DNA of 8,853 bases. Source: Steroidobacteraceae bacterium. GTDB taxonomy: Bacteria > Pseudomonadota > Gammaproteobacteria > Steroidobacterales > Steroidobacteraceae. The stretch lies in NCBI GenBank assembly GCA_023253235.1, contig JALRHE010000389.1, positions 1-8,853 on the forward strand, given 5' to 3'. Made by a program: the position numbers and the translations under genes. This document shows, one piece after another, positions 1 to 7,646 of the stretch; within the stretch, counting starts at the first letter, position 1; every line of letters begins with the position of its first letter. The notes beneath the pieces are model-generated. The model was given only the letters and a program-made list of their open reading frames with translations. It did not search any database and was not told where the DNA came from.

Positions 1-137
1 TCCACGTCACGATCAGCAGCACGCGATTTGTGGGGCTGCCGCCGCTGCGCCGTCATCAACTGGTCTACCAAGCAGTGGCGCACCTCATGCAAACGGACAT
101 TCATGCCCTGTCCATCGACGCCCGCTTGCCCTCATAA
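1..137 (+). CDS. bolA: BolA family protein, 3' end only (5' truncated by window edge)
   Basis: The reading frame with its first whole codon at position 3 is open to a TAA at 135-137 and gives the last 44 residues of a protein. Visible landmarks are the segment RRHQLVYQAVAHLM followed by IHALSIDARLPS. These match the C-terminal half of the BolA fold: the conserved Arg-His before a Val-Tyr helix, then the Ile-His-Ala-Leu-Ser strand. BolA proteins partner with monothiol glutaredoxins in iron-sulfur trafficking, and E. coli BolA also affects morphology and transcription. The conserved His of the RH pair is the residue implicated in cluster or glutaredoxin binding in the family. The protein ends soon after the last strand, without the longer tail of E. 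coli BolA. The isomerase gene follows 32 nt downstream in the same direction, so the two are probably co-transcribed. The start and N-terminal half lie outside the window, so BolA versus the paralogue IbaG cannot be settled fully; the motif wording favours BolA. Confidence 0.85.
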   Translation, partial: HVTISSTRFVGLPPLRRHQLVYQAVAHLMQTDIHALSIDARLPS

Positions 138-169
138 TCCGCTCTTCCATTCTGACCGAGACCGTTCAC

Positions 170-1030
170 ATGAAGATTTCCCGATTCCTGACCGTCGCCG
201 CCGTGGGCATCGCACTCGCCGCCTGCCAACCCAAGGGTGATGCAGCAGACGCAGCCAACGAGGCCGCCAAAAAGCCGGTTGCGACGATCAACGGCAAGAC
301 CATCACGCAGGGCACGTTCGACTTCTTCGTCCAGTCGGCTACGGGTCGACCGTCTTCGGAGCTCGACGCCGAGCAGCGCAAGCGCGCCCTCGACTCGCTC
401 ATCACGATGCACGTCGTCGCCGGTCAGGCGCAGAAGGATGGTCTCGACAAAGAGAGCGCTCTTGCCGCCGAGCTCGAGTTGATGCGTCTGAACATGCTGC
501 AGCAGGCTGCCGCCGAGAAGTATCTCAAGGACAAGACGCCGACCGACGAAGAGCTCAAAGCCGAGTACGACGCTCAAGTCGCGCAGATGGCCCCGAACGA
601 GTACCGCGCTCGCCACATCCTCGTGCCGACGGAAATCGCCGCCACGCAGATCCTTGAGCGCCTCAACCGCGGTGAGAAATTCGAAACGCTCGCCAAAGAT
701 TCGCTCGACTCATCGCGCGATCGCGGTGGCGATCTCGGCTGGTTTAGCCCGGCGAGCATGGTGAAGCCCTTTGCCGACGCCGTGATGGCGCTGAAGAAAG
801 GCGAGACGATCGCCAAACCCGTGCAGACGCAGTTTGGTTGGCACGTGATCCGTCTGGATGACATCCGCCAAGTCGAGCCGCCGCCGTTCGAGCAGGTGAA
901 AGCGCAGCTCAATCAAGCCGTGCTTGCCAAGAAGTTCCGCACGTACAGCGAAGAACTCGAGAAGGCCGCCAAGATCGAGCGCAAGCTTGAAGAAGCCAAG
1001 GCCGACGCGAAGAGCGAAGAAAAGAAGTAA
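170..1030 (+). CDS. Parvulin-type (PpiC/SurA-like) peptidyl-prolyl cis-trans isomerase, lipoprotein
   Basis: This 286-residue protein opens with a lipoprotein signal: basic MKISR, a hydrophobic stretch at about 6-18, and a lipobox LAAC with the lipidated Cys at residue 19. Gln at +2 argues for the outer membrane rather than inner-membrane retention. Residues 35-140 form a helical SurA-N-like chaperone part beginning with the typical VATINGKTIT segment. The parvulin isomerase domain spans about 144-233, with YRARHILV, the GGDLGWFSP loop, the helix KPFADAVMAL and the strand FGWHVIRLDD. The last 25 or so residues are a charged Lys/Glu/Ala tail. Its role is inferred to be proline isomerisation and folding of envelope proteins in the periplasm. 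The ATG at 170 is chosen because it directly precedes the signal peptide; the ribosome site is weak (CGAG at 157-160). The gene ends 28 bases before a strong terminator. Which named paralogue it corresponds to cannot be decided from sequence reading alone. Confidence 0.93.
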   Translation: MKISRFLTVAAVGIALAACQPKGDAADAANEAAKKPVATINGKTITQGTFDFFVQSATGRPSSELDAEQRKRALDSLITMHVVAGQAQKDGLDKESALAAELELMRLNMLQQAAAEKYLKDKTPTDEELKAEYDAQVAQMAPNEYRARHILVPTEIAATQILERLNRGEKFETLAKDSLDSSRDRGGDLGWFSPASMVKPFADAVMALKKGETIAKPVQTQFGWHVIRLDDIRQVEPPPFEQVKAQLNQAVLAKKFRTYSEELEKAAKIERKLEEAKADAKSEEKK

Positions 1031-1058
1031 GACTCAGTTCGTCTCGAGCACGAATCAA

Positions 1059-1087
1059 GGCCGCCGGAGAAATCCGGCGGCCTTTTT
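1059..1087 (+). terminator. Intrinsic (Rho-independent) terminator after the isomerase gene
   Basis: A perfect 10-bp stem (GGCCGCCGGA at 1059-1068 with TCCGGCGGCC at 1073-1082) closes a GAAA tetraloop and is followed by five T residues at 1083-1087. It lies 28 nt past the isomerase stop. It also lies between two convergent genes, because ligA ends at 1103 on the other strand. On the minus strand the hairpin is followed only by TTGATTCG, so it should be much weaker in that direction. Confidence 0.93.
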
Positions 1088-1102
1088 CATTTCAGACGGC
1101 TG

Positions 1103-3139
1103 TTACGGTGCGCGTTTTTCTTTGAGGATGAGCGACAGAGACTGCTCGTCGAGAACGGGCACACCGAGCTCGACCGCCTTGCGCAACTTGGAGCCCGCAT
1201 CGCTGCCCGTCACGACGTAGCTCGTCTTACGTGACACGCTGCCGGATGTCTTGGCACCGAGCGCTCGCAAGGCCTCTTCGGCCTCTTCGCGCGACATCGC
1301 CTCGAGCGTCCCTGTCAGTACGAAGGTCAACCCTGCCAGTGGCTGCTCGCCGATCGGCTGGACCGTGGCTGCAGGCCAGTTGACACCCGCAGAGCGCAGA
1401 TCCTCAACGAGCTTGCGATTGAGTGGATCGGCGAAGAACGTCTGAACATGCGCTGCGACCACCGGGCCCACATCCGGCACTTGCTGGATGGTCTCGAGAT
1501 CCGCCTCCATCAACGGCTCGATGGCACCGAAGTGCTGCGCGAGCGCTGCAGCCGTGGCCTCGCCCACTTCACGTATACCGAGCGCGAACAGAAAGCGCGC
1601 CAGGGTCGTCGTCTTGGAGCGCTCGATCGCCGCGAGGATGTTGTCGGCAGACTTGGCGCCCATCCGCTCGAGCGCTGCCAAAGCAGGTTGAGTCAAGGTA
1701 AAAAGATCTGCTGGTGAGCGTGCGAGCTCGGCGTCCACCAATTGATCGACCAACTTCTCGCCGAGACCTTCGATATCGAGCGCGCGTCGCGAGGCGAAAT
1801 GGCGCAAGCGCTCCTTACGCTGCGCGCTGCAACGATATCCACCGGTACAGCGCGCGACCGCCGCATCCGCATCGCGTATGACGGGCGACCCGCATACTGG
1901 GCACACGCTCGGCAAAGAAATGCGTCCCGCCTCGGCCGTACGACGCTCGAGCAGGACGCGCGCGACCTCGGGAATGACGTCACCGGCGCGTCGTACGACC
2001 ACGGTATCGCCGAGACGCACGTCCTTGCGTTCGACCTCATCCATGTTGTGCAGGGTCGCGTTGCTGACCGTAACGCCGCCGACGAACACGGGTTCGAGTC
2101 TCGCCACCGGCGTGAGCGCACCCGTGCGACCCACTTGGAACTCGACCGCTCGCAGCACCGTCAGGGCCTCCTCGGCCGGAAACTTGTGCGCCACGCTCCA
2201 GCGAGGTGCGCGCGAGACGAACCCGAGTTCACGCTGCAAGGCCAAGCGATCGACCTTGTAGACGACACCATCGATTTGGTACGCCAGTGACGGTCGCCGC
2301 CGCGCCATGTCGTCAAAGTATTCGAGACAACCCGCGGCGCCCCGCACCTGCTTGACTTCGGGTGATACGCGCAAACCCCAGTCACGCAGCATCGCAAGCA
2401 CTTCGGTATGCGTCTGCGGCAGCGTCGCGCCTTCCAATACACCGAGTGCATAGAAAAACACATCCAGCGGACGTGTCGCGGTGACGTTCGGATCGAGTTG
2501 TCTCAGACTGCCTGCTGCGGCATTGCGCGGATTGACGAACACTTTGTCACCGCGCGCCATCGCCTCGGCATTCAGTCGTTTGAAACCCGCGTTGGAGATG
2601 AAGATCTCACCGCGCACTTCGAGCAGCGCCGGTGCCGTCCCTCGCAATCGCAACGGGATCGAGCGGATGGTGCGGACGTTCGCAGTCACATCCTCGCCCG
2701 TCGTACCATCGCCGCGGGTGGCGGCACGGACTAAGTGGCCATGCTCCCAAGTGACTGAGATCGCCAAACCATCGAGCTTCGGCTCCGCCGAATAATCGAG
2801 TTCCGCCTCAGAACCGAGTCGCTCTCGGATACGTCGATCGAAGGCGAGCACATCCTCGCGGCTGAACGCATTATCGATCGAGAGCATCGGCACACGGTGC
2901 CGAACCTCCTGAAACTCATCACTCGGCGCACCACCGACGCGTTGCGTCGGTGAGTCCGGTGTGACGAGTTCGGGATGTCGCGCCTCGAGCTCACGCAATT
3001 CGACGAGCAACCGATCGAACTCCGCATCAGGAAGTTCCGGATCGTCGAGGACGTGATAACGGTAATTGTGATATTCGATGCTGCGGCGCAATTGCGCAGC
3101 GCGGTCGGCCGACTCGTGACCGTCTCGGCCCCCGCCCAT
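1103..3139 (-). CDS. ligA: NAD-dependent DNA ligase LigA
   Basis: This 678-residue protein seals single-strand nicks with 5'-phosphate and 3'-hydroxyl ends, using NAD+ as adenylate donor, in Okazaki-fragment joining and repair. It is full length (E. coli LigA is 671). The order is: domain Ia at 1-70 (NMN recognition, YHNYRYHVLDDPELPDAEFD), the adenylation domain with the nucleophile Lys121 in AEPKLDGLA, GEIF near 177-180, an OB fold around 320-400 (VGRTGALTPVA, GDVIPEV), and a four-cysteine zinc finger at C413, C416, C431 and C437. Helix-hairpin-helix repeats follow at about 450-580, then a C-terminal BRCT domain from about 597 (LTFVLTGTL, RKTSYVVTGSDAGSKL). By alignment from memory, the E. 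coli Tyr35 position is Phe41 here. The ATG at 3139 begins one base after the zipA stop, so translation is probably coupled. ligA is the last gene of the smc-zipA-ligA operon and converges on the isomerase gene. Confidence 0.98.
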   Translation of the reverse strand: MGGGRDGHESADRAAQLRRSIEYHNYRYHVLDDPELPDAEFDRLLVELRELEARHPELVTPDSPTQRVGGAPSDEFQEVRHRVPMLSIDNAFSREDVLAFDRRIRERLGSEAELDYSAEPKLDGLAISVTWEHGHLVRAATRGDGTTGEDVTANVRTIRSIPLRLRGTAPALLEVRGEIFISNAGFKRLNAEAMARGDKVFVNPRNAAAGSLRQLDPNVTATRPLDVFFYALGVLEGATLPQTHTEVLAMLRDWGLRVSPEVKQVRGAAGCLEYFDDMARRRPSLAYQIDGVVYKVDRLALQRELGFVSRAPRWSVAHKFPAEEALTVLRAVEFQVGRTGALTPVARLEPVFVGGVTVSNATLHNMDEVERKDVRLGDTVVVRRAGDVIPEVARVLLERRTAEAGRISLPSVCPVCGSPVIRDADAAVARCTGGYRCSAQRKERLRHFASRRALDIEGLGEKLVDQLVDAELARSPADLFTLTQPALAALERMGAKSADNILAAIERSKTTTLARFLFALGIREVGEATAAALAQHFGAIEPLMEADLETIQQVPDVGPVVAAHVQTFFADPLNRKLVEDLRSAGVNWPAATVQPIGEQPLAGLTFVLTGTLEAMSREEAEEALRALGAKTSGSVSRKTSYVVTGSDAGSKLRKAVELGVPVLDEQSLSLILKEKRAP

Positions 3140-3140
3140 C

Positions 3141-4040
3141 TCAGCCGTCGCTCGCAGCGGCCTCGCGACGCATCTCGGTGAGTCGCGCTTCGGTCAGAGC
3201 TTCGCCACGCGCATCGCGCAACTCGCCACGCAAACGCTGCGCCAAGGTGTGCCCCGCGATCAACAATTTATCGACCGCATCTCGTCCGGGCAACGGCCCT
3301 GGCAAAACTGCAAAGAGATTCAAACCGAGAAAGAGCCCCGAATCCATGGTTGCCAGATCGAAGTTGCCGGGCTTGGTGAGACTCGCCGCACTCAACAACA
3401 CTCGACCATCCGACATCGGACGATGGAAGATCTCTAGTTCCCCGTGCTGGAAGCCCTCACCGAGCAACGCCTGTCGCAGGCTCACACCCGTGAAGCGCTC
3501 ACCATTTCGCGCGATGACCCGCACGCCGATGATGCGTTGCTGCTCCGGCGGCGGCCAATCGAGACGCATCGCCACCGGCTCGTGAGCGCGAGCATCAGCG
3601 ACGGCAGGAGGCGCGATCGCCGCTGCGACCGACTGCGGGCTCGGCTCGGGCGGATGCTCGGATGCCGCTTGAACGTTGGGTTCGCTAGCGCCAGCCGGTG
3701 CGCCGACGGGATCCGTCAAGGTCACCGAGTCGAGTACCGGAATGCCGAGAGAGGGTTCCTTGGCAATCGCCGCATCAAAATCGACGAGTGTCGGCTCGAT
3801 GAGACGATCGCGAACATGCATCTCGGGCAGCGTCAGCGACGGATCTTCACGAACTTCCGGCGCCGCATCCGATCTGAGCAACGGATCAACCGCGGGCGGC
3901 CCAGCCTGATGCGCAGCGTCCGCTTGATTGGCGCGGCGTCGCTGCACGACTTCCCACACCACGATACCGATGAGCAACAAGGCACCGACGAGCAGTAATG
4001 CCAGTCGCAAATCCGCCGTCAGCAGTTCGATGATGGCCAT
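3141..4040 (-). CDS. zipA: Cell division protein ZipA
   Basis: ZipA is a bitopic inner-membrane protein that binds the C-terminal peptide of FtsZ and helps anchor the Z-ring at mid-cell. With the ATG at 4040 it has 299 residues. Features are a short N-terminus, one membrane helix at about 12-31 (RLALLLVGALLLIGIVVWEV), a basic QRRR stop-transfer, and a Pro/Ala/Glu-rich flexible linker at about 35-160. The FtsZ-binding ZipA_C domain runs from about 168 to 293 and includes ELEIFHRPMSDGRVLLSAAS, LTKPGNFDLATM and a final amphipathic helix region. A longer frame reaches 4112, but its extra 24 residues overlap the smc end and put basic residues before the membrane helix. The ATG at 4040, just 4 nt after the smc stop (4045), gives the usual ZipA N-terminus MAIIELLTADLRL. 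The linker is poorly conserved in the family, so identification rests on the membrane helix, the C-terminal domain and the smc/ligA neighbours. Confidence 0.95.
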   Translation of the reverse strand: MAIIELLTADLRLALLLVGALLLIGIVVWEVVQRRRANQADAAHQAGPPAVDPLLRSDAAPEVREDPSLTLPEMHVRDRLIEPTLVDFDAAIAKEPSLGIPVLDSVTLTDPVGAPAGASEPNVQAASEHPPEPSPQSVAAAIAPPAVADARAHEPVAMRLDWPPPEQQRIIGVRVIARNGERFTGVSLRQALLGEGFQHGELEIFHRPMSDGRVLLSAASLTKPGNFDLATMDSGLFLGLNLFAVLPGPLPGRDAVDKLLIAGHTLAQRLRGELRDARGEALTEARLTEMRREAAASDG

Positions 4041-4044
4041 TGAC

Positions 4045-7000
4045 TCAACTCGCCGCCAGACGCACCGCCTCATCGACATCCACGGCGACGAGACGCGATA
4101 CACCCGGCTCATTCATGGTCACACCGAGCAGCTGCGAAGCGAGCTCCATCGTGACCTTGTTGTGGGTGATGAAAATGAACTGAACCTGACTGGCCATCTC
4201 GCGCACGATGTCGCAGAAGCGGCCGACGTTGTTCTCATCGAGCGGCGCATCCACTTCGTCGAGCAGACAGAACGGCGCCGGATTCAGATCGAAGATCGAG
4301 AACACGAGAGCGACGGCAGTCAGCGCCTTCTCACCACCCGAGAGTTGCGAGATGGTGACGTTCCGCTTGCCCGGCGGGCGGGCCATCACCGACACCCCGG
4401 CTGCCAACGGATCTTCTCCCGTCAGCTCGAGGTAGGCATGACCGCCACCGAAGAGACGAGGGAACTTCGCCTGCAAGCCGGCGTTGATACGGTTGAAGGT
4501 GTCTTCGAACCGCGTGCGCGTTTCCTTGTCGATCTTCTGCATCGCCTCTTCGAGCGTCGAGAGCGCTGACGTGAGGTCGGTGTACTGACGATCGAGGTAT
4601 TCCTTGCGCTCGGTGCTCTGCTGCAACTCGTCGATCGCGGCGAGATTCACCTGACCTAGCTTCTCGATATCGGTACGCACTTCCGACAGCTGCACCTCCC
4701 AATCGGGAACGGCAGCTTCGGGCGCGAGATTCTGCAGAACCTCGGCGAGATCGAATTGGGTCGCAGCGAACTGCTCTGCAATCGCCTCGCGACGCACGCG
4801 CGTCTCCTGTGCGGCGAGCTTCGCTTCATCCATGGCCGACCGGGTCTGCTCGACACGCTGCTCGGCAGCCTGGCGACGTTCCTCGAGCGCACGCAGATCA
4901 GCGTCGGCTTGTTCAAGCGAGCGTCGCGCCTGACCAAGGTCGGCTTCGACTTCGAGCCGTCTCGACAGCAAACCCTCGAGCACGCCCTCGAGTTCGAGGA
5001 TCGGACCCTCACCGCCCGCGAGCTCCGATTCGAGTTCGGCGACCTTCGTGGTCAACACCGAGCTCTGTTCGCTCGCACGCTGGATACCCACCGTCATCGA
5101 AGATTCTGCGGTGCGACGCCCCTCGGCGCGCACGAGTAGATCACGCGCCGCAAGCTGCGCCGATTGCGCCGCAGCGCGAGCGTTCGCGACGGTATCCCGC
5201 GCCTGCTCGCGTTCGGCATCGAGCTCGGGACGACGACCATCGAGTTCGCCGACTCGAGCCAATCCACGTTCGAGTTCGACTCGCGCACGTGCGATGGCCT
5301 CGTCGGTCACGCCGATCTCGCGCGCGACATCGGCCGACTCGAGTTCGAGTCGCTCACGTCGCAAACTCGACTCCTGCAAGCGTGCACGGGACGCTTCGAG
5401 TTGACCCAACAGATCGGCGTGCTGCCGGTGGGCTTGTTGGATACGACCTTGGACCGAGTCACGCTCGGACTCGGCGACGCCGATGGCCGTACGCGCCGTC
5501 TGCAAGGCCGCTTCGACTTCACGGTATCTCGTTTCAGCTTGATCGAACTCGCCACGCAAGGTCTTCAAACGTTGTTCGCGCTCGATGACACCCGAGTGCG
5601 GATCACCGCCGCGGGCCACGCGCAACCAACCGCGACCGACCCACTCGCCATTGCGCGTGATGACGGACTCGCCGCGCTCGAGCGAACGACGCATCGCCAA
5701 GGCTGCGCCCAGACTATCAGCGACACGTACCGTCGCGAGCACATCGAGCACGGCTTCGGGACCACTGGCCTTCGATGCCAGCCGATCCCCAGTGGCGGAA
5801 CTCGAAGCGATACCGCCTTCGAAAATAGCCAGCTGCGCGCCTTCGGCCGCACCGAGCGTATCGAGTAGCGAGTCGAGACCATCGACGCACACGGCTTCGA
5901 GGTAGTCGCCGAGCACCGTCTCGACGGCGCGTTCAAATCCACTCTCGACCGAGAGCAATTCCGCCACGCGCTTGCGATCGGCAAGACCGGCGGACTTCAA
6001 CCAATTGCCGGCCTTGGAGTCGGCCTGACCGAGTGCCGCGCGCTGCAGCGCCTCAACCGACATCATCTCCGCGCGTGCGCGCTCACGATCCGTGCGGGCA
6101 CCTTCGAGTCTCTCTTCCAGCGAGAGCTGCTCACTACGCAAGCCCTGCACCTTGGCGAGCGCTTCGTTGAGGCTACGCGAGAGACCTTCGGCAGCCGTAC
6201 GCGCTTGCGATTCGCGCTCACCGAGCTCGAACAACTGGCCCTGGCTCTCCTGAGCCAACAGGGCATCGCGCTCGACATCGAGTCGGTCACGTTGGGCACG
6301 CAAGCGACGCAGTTGATTTTCGAGTTGTTCGATACGGGCGCGCTCGACCTGTACCGTCTGGTTCACCGAACCAAACTCGCTATTGAACGCTTCCCACTGT
6401 TGCTGCCACGACGCGAGCGACTGCTCAGCGGCTTCCAATGCGCTCGCAGCGGATCGCTCGGCCGCTTGCGCGCGCTCGAGGTCCGGCGCGAGCCGCGCCA
6501 GTTCATCGCGGATCGCAAGCAGCTCCTGCTCGTCGCGCGCCATCTGCGCCGACAGAGCTTCGAGGGTGCGGCGCGAGTCAGCGAGATCCGATCGCTTCCG
6601 ATCACGCGTCTCGCGCGCGAATTGAATCTGTTGCTCGGTGCGCGAGATATCGGCGCCGACCGCATAGAACCGTGCCTGCACTTGCGAGAGCGCATCGGTC
6701 TGTTCAGCGTGGTAGCCGCGCTGCGTCTCGATTGCCGCCTCTGCGGAGCGCAGATCGGCGAGCGCTGCCTGCATGGCAAGCTCCTTCTCGCGCACAGCTG
6801 AGTCGTGCACCTCGGCACCGCTGTCGAGATCGCGCAAACGCAGCGCGAGCAGCTCGGCGGTGAGACGTCGCTCCTGCTCCTTGAGCGTTTGGTACTTGCG
6901 TGCGCTCGCTGCCTGTCGTTGCAAATGCCGAATCTGCTTGTCGACCTCGTCGCGCAAATCCTGCAGGCGTTCGAGATTTTCCCGCGTATCGGCGATGCGA

Positions 7001-7545
7001 CTCTCGGTCTCTTTACGTCGCTCCTTGTACTTCGAGATGCCGGCCGCCTCTTCGATGAACGCGCGCATCTCGTCGGATTTCGCTTCGATGACGCGCGAAA
7101 TCATGCCTTGCTCGATGATCGCGTAACTGCGCGAGCCGAGTCCCGTACCGAGGAAGAGTTGCGTGATGTCTTTGCGACGACAACGCGCTCCGTTGATGAA
7201 GTAACCGCTCGAGCCATCGCGCGACACTTCGCGGCGCAGCGACACCTCGGCATACGCGGCATAGTTGCCACCGATCTTGCCGTCGGAGTTGTCGAATACG
7301 AGCTCGACCGACGCCTTGCCGACTGGCTTGCGCGAGCTCGAACCGTTGAACACGACATCGGCCATCGAGTCGCCACGCAAATGCTTGGCGGACAGTTCGC
7401 CCATCACCCAACGCACGGCGTCGATGACGTTGGATTTACCACAGCCGTTCGGGCCAACGACGCCCGTGAGGTTGCTCGGGAAGGAAACGGTGGTCGGATC
7501 GACGAACGACTTGAACCCGGCCAGCTTGATCTTGGTCAAACGCAT
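4045..7545 (-). CDS. smc: Chromosome segregation protein SMC
   Basis: This is a full-length 1166-residue SMC ATPase, the core of the bacterial SMC-ScpA-ScpB condensin that compacts and individualises sister chromosomes. N-terminal head: MRLTKIKLAGFKSF, Walker A GPNGCGKS at 31-38, and Q-loop Gln146 in YAIIEQGMI. First coiled-coil arm: about 165-510, rich in Glu, Arg, Ala, Leu and Gln. Hinge: about 515-655, from LADRKRVAELLSV to the Gly-rich WVGRGWLRVARGG. Returning arm: about 655-1005. C-terminal head: signature LSGGEKAL at 1068-1075, Walker B CLLDEVDAP with D1096 and E1097, D-loop PLDENN, and switch His1128 in FITHN. The frame extends 26 codons further upstream to a GTG, but the ATG at 7545 gives the canonical SMC N-terminus and has GGAGA 11 nt upstream. 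No MukB-like features are present. ScpA and ScpB are not in the window. It is the first gene of smc-zipA-ligA and is divergent from queF. Confidence 0.98.
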   Translation of the reverse strand: MRLTKIKLAGFKSFVDPTTVSFPSNLTGVVGPNGCGKSNVIDAVRWVMGELSAKHLRGDSMADVVFNGSSSRKPVGKASVELVFDNSDGKIGGNYAAYAEVSLRREVSRDGSSGYFINGARCRRKDITQLFLGTGLGSRSYAIIEQGMISRVIEAKSDEMRAFIEEAAGISKYKERRKETESRIADTRENLERLQDLRDEVDKQIRHLQRQAASARKYQTLKEQERRLTAELLALRLRDLDSGAEVHDSAVREKELAMQAALADLRSAEAAIETQRGYHAEQTDALSQVQARFYAVGADISRTEQQIQFARETRDRKRSDLADSRRTLEALSAQMARDEQELLAIRDELARLAPDLERAQAAERSAASALEAAEQSLASWQQQWEAFNSEFGSVNQTVQVERARIEQLENQLRRLRAQRDRLDVERDALLAQESQGQLFELGERESQARTAAEGLSRSLNEALAKVQGLRSEQLSLEERLEGARTDRERARAEMMSVEALQRAALGQADSKAGNWLKSAGLADRKRVAELLSVESGFERAVETVLGDYLEAVCVDGLDSLLDTLGAAEGAQLAIFEGGIASSSATGDRLASKASGPEAVLDVLATVRVADSLGAALAMRRSLERGESVITRNGEWVGRGWLRVARGGDPHSGVIEREQRLKTLRGEFDQAETRYREVEAALQTARTAIGVAESERDSVQGRIQQAHRQHADLLGQLEASRARLQESSLRRERLELESADVAREIGVTDEAIARARVELERGLARVGELDGRRPELDAEREQARDTVANARAAAQSAQLAARDLLVRAEGRRTAESSMTVGIQRASEQSSVLTTKVAELESELAGGEGPILELEGVLEGLLSRRLEVEADLGQARRSLEQADADLRALEERRQAAEQRVEQTRSAMDEAKLAAQETRVRREAIAEQFAATQFDLAEVLQNLAPEAAVPDWEVQLSEVRTDIEKLGQVNLAAIDELQQSTERKEYLDRQYTDLTSALSTLEEAMQKIDKETRTRFEDTFNRINAGLQAKFPRLFGGGHAYLELTGEDPLAAGVSVMARPPGKRNVTISQLSGGEKALTAVALVFSIFDLNPAPFCLLDEVDAPLDENNVGRFCDIVREMASQVQFIFITHNKVTMELASQLLGVTMNEPGVSRLVAVDVDEAVRLAAS

Positions 7546-7556
7546 CTTGTGAAAAT

Positions 7557-7561
7557 TCTCC
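7557..7561 (-). promoter_or_regulatory. smc: Ribosome binding site of smc (decides the start at 7545)
   Basis: On the minus strand GGAGA lies 11 nt before the ATG at 7545. This supports that ATG over the upstream in-frame GTG at 7623, which would add 26 residues not typical of SMC proteins. The spacing is slightly long. Confidence 0.6.
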
Positions 7562-7579
7562 GCGGTGACTGACCACCGC
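7562..7579 (-). promoter_or_regulatory. Hairpin in the smc leader abutting its Shine-Dalgarno
   Basis: In smc mRNA sense the segment reads GCGGTG, loop GTCAGT, CACCGC, a perfect 6-bp GC-rich stem. Its 3' arm ends at 7562, immediately before the GGAGA (7561-7557) that serves as the likely smc ribosome site. It has no U-tract, so it is not a terminator. Whether it modulates ribosome access or is incidental cannot be told from one sequence. Confidence 0.35.
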
Positions 7580-7646
7580 CTGCGGCCGCTAGTGTAAATT
7601 AATCGGCTTCCTATCGTCGTCACATCCGGCCCGTGAGTAAGCTCCC

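Larger units (their letters stand above)
7546..7646. promoter_or_regulatory. Divergent intergenic region between smc (-) and queF (+), probable back-to-back promoters
   Basis: Both flanking genes point outward, so promoters for each must lie in or near these 101 bases. The only AT-rich patch, about 7591-7604 (GTGTAAATTAATC), is the natural place for them. On the minus strand it reads TTTACACT, a possible -10 (TACACT, plus coordinates 7591-7596) for smc. On the plus strand it offers TAAATT at 7595-7600 as a possible -10 for queF. No convincing -35 accompanies either. I looked for a preQ1 riboswitch fold before queF and saw none. The placement of promoters is inference. Confidence 0.4.

Noticed and set aside
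1059..1087. Fully bidirectional terminator serving ligA as well
   Set aside because: On the minus strand the stem is followed by TTGATTCG rather than a T-run, so efficient intrinsic termination of the ligA transcript there is doubtful.
4041..4112. 24-residue upstream extension of ZipA
   Set aside because: It overlaps the smc C-terminus, is Arg-rich and unlike ZipA N-termini; the ATG at 4040 follows the smc stop directly and gives the typical start.
6805..7572. Long open frame (255 codons) on the plus strand opposite the smc N-terminal region, with others such as 5164-5868 and 1742-2290
   Set aside because: They lie fully antisense to smc and ligA, whose conserved motifs are unmistakable. 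Long antisense frames are expected in high-GC genes, and the translations show no recognisable domains.
7546..7623. 26-residue upstream extension of SMC from a GTG at 7623
   Set aside because: SMC proteins start at or just before the MRLTKIKLAGFKSF strand, and a Shine-Dalgarno precedes the ATG at 7545.
7600..7646. Possible preQ1 riboswitch before queF
   Set aside because: No stem with the C-rich loop and A-rich tail of preQ1 classes could be found; the leader is short and lacks a sequestering structure around the start.
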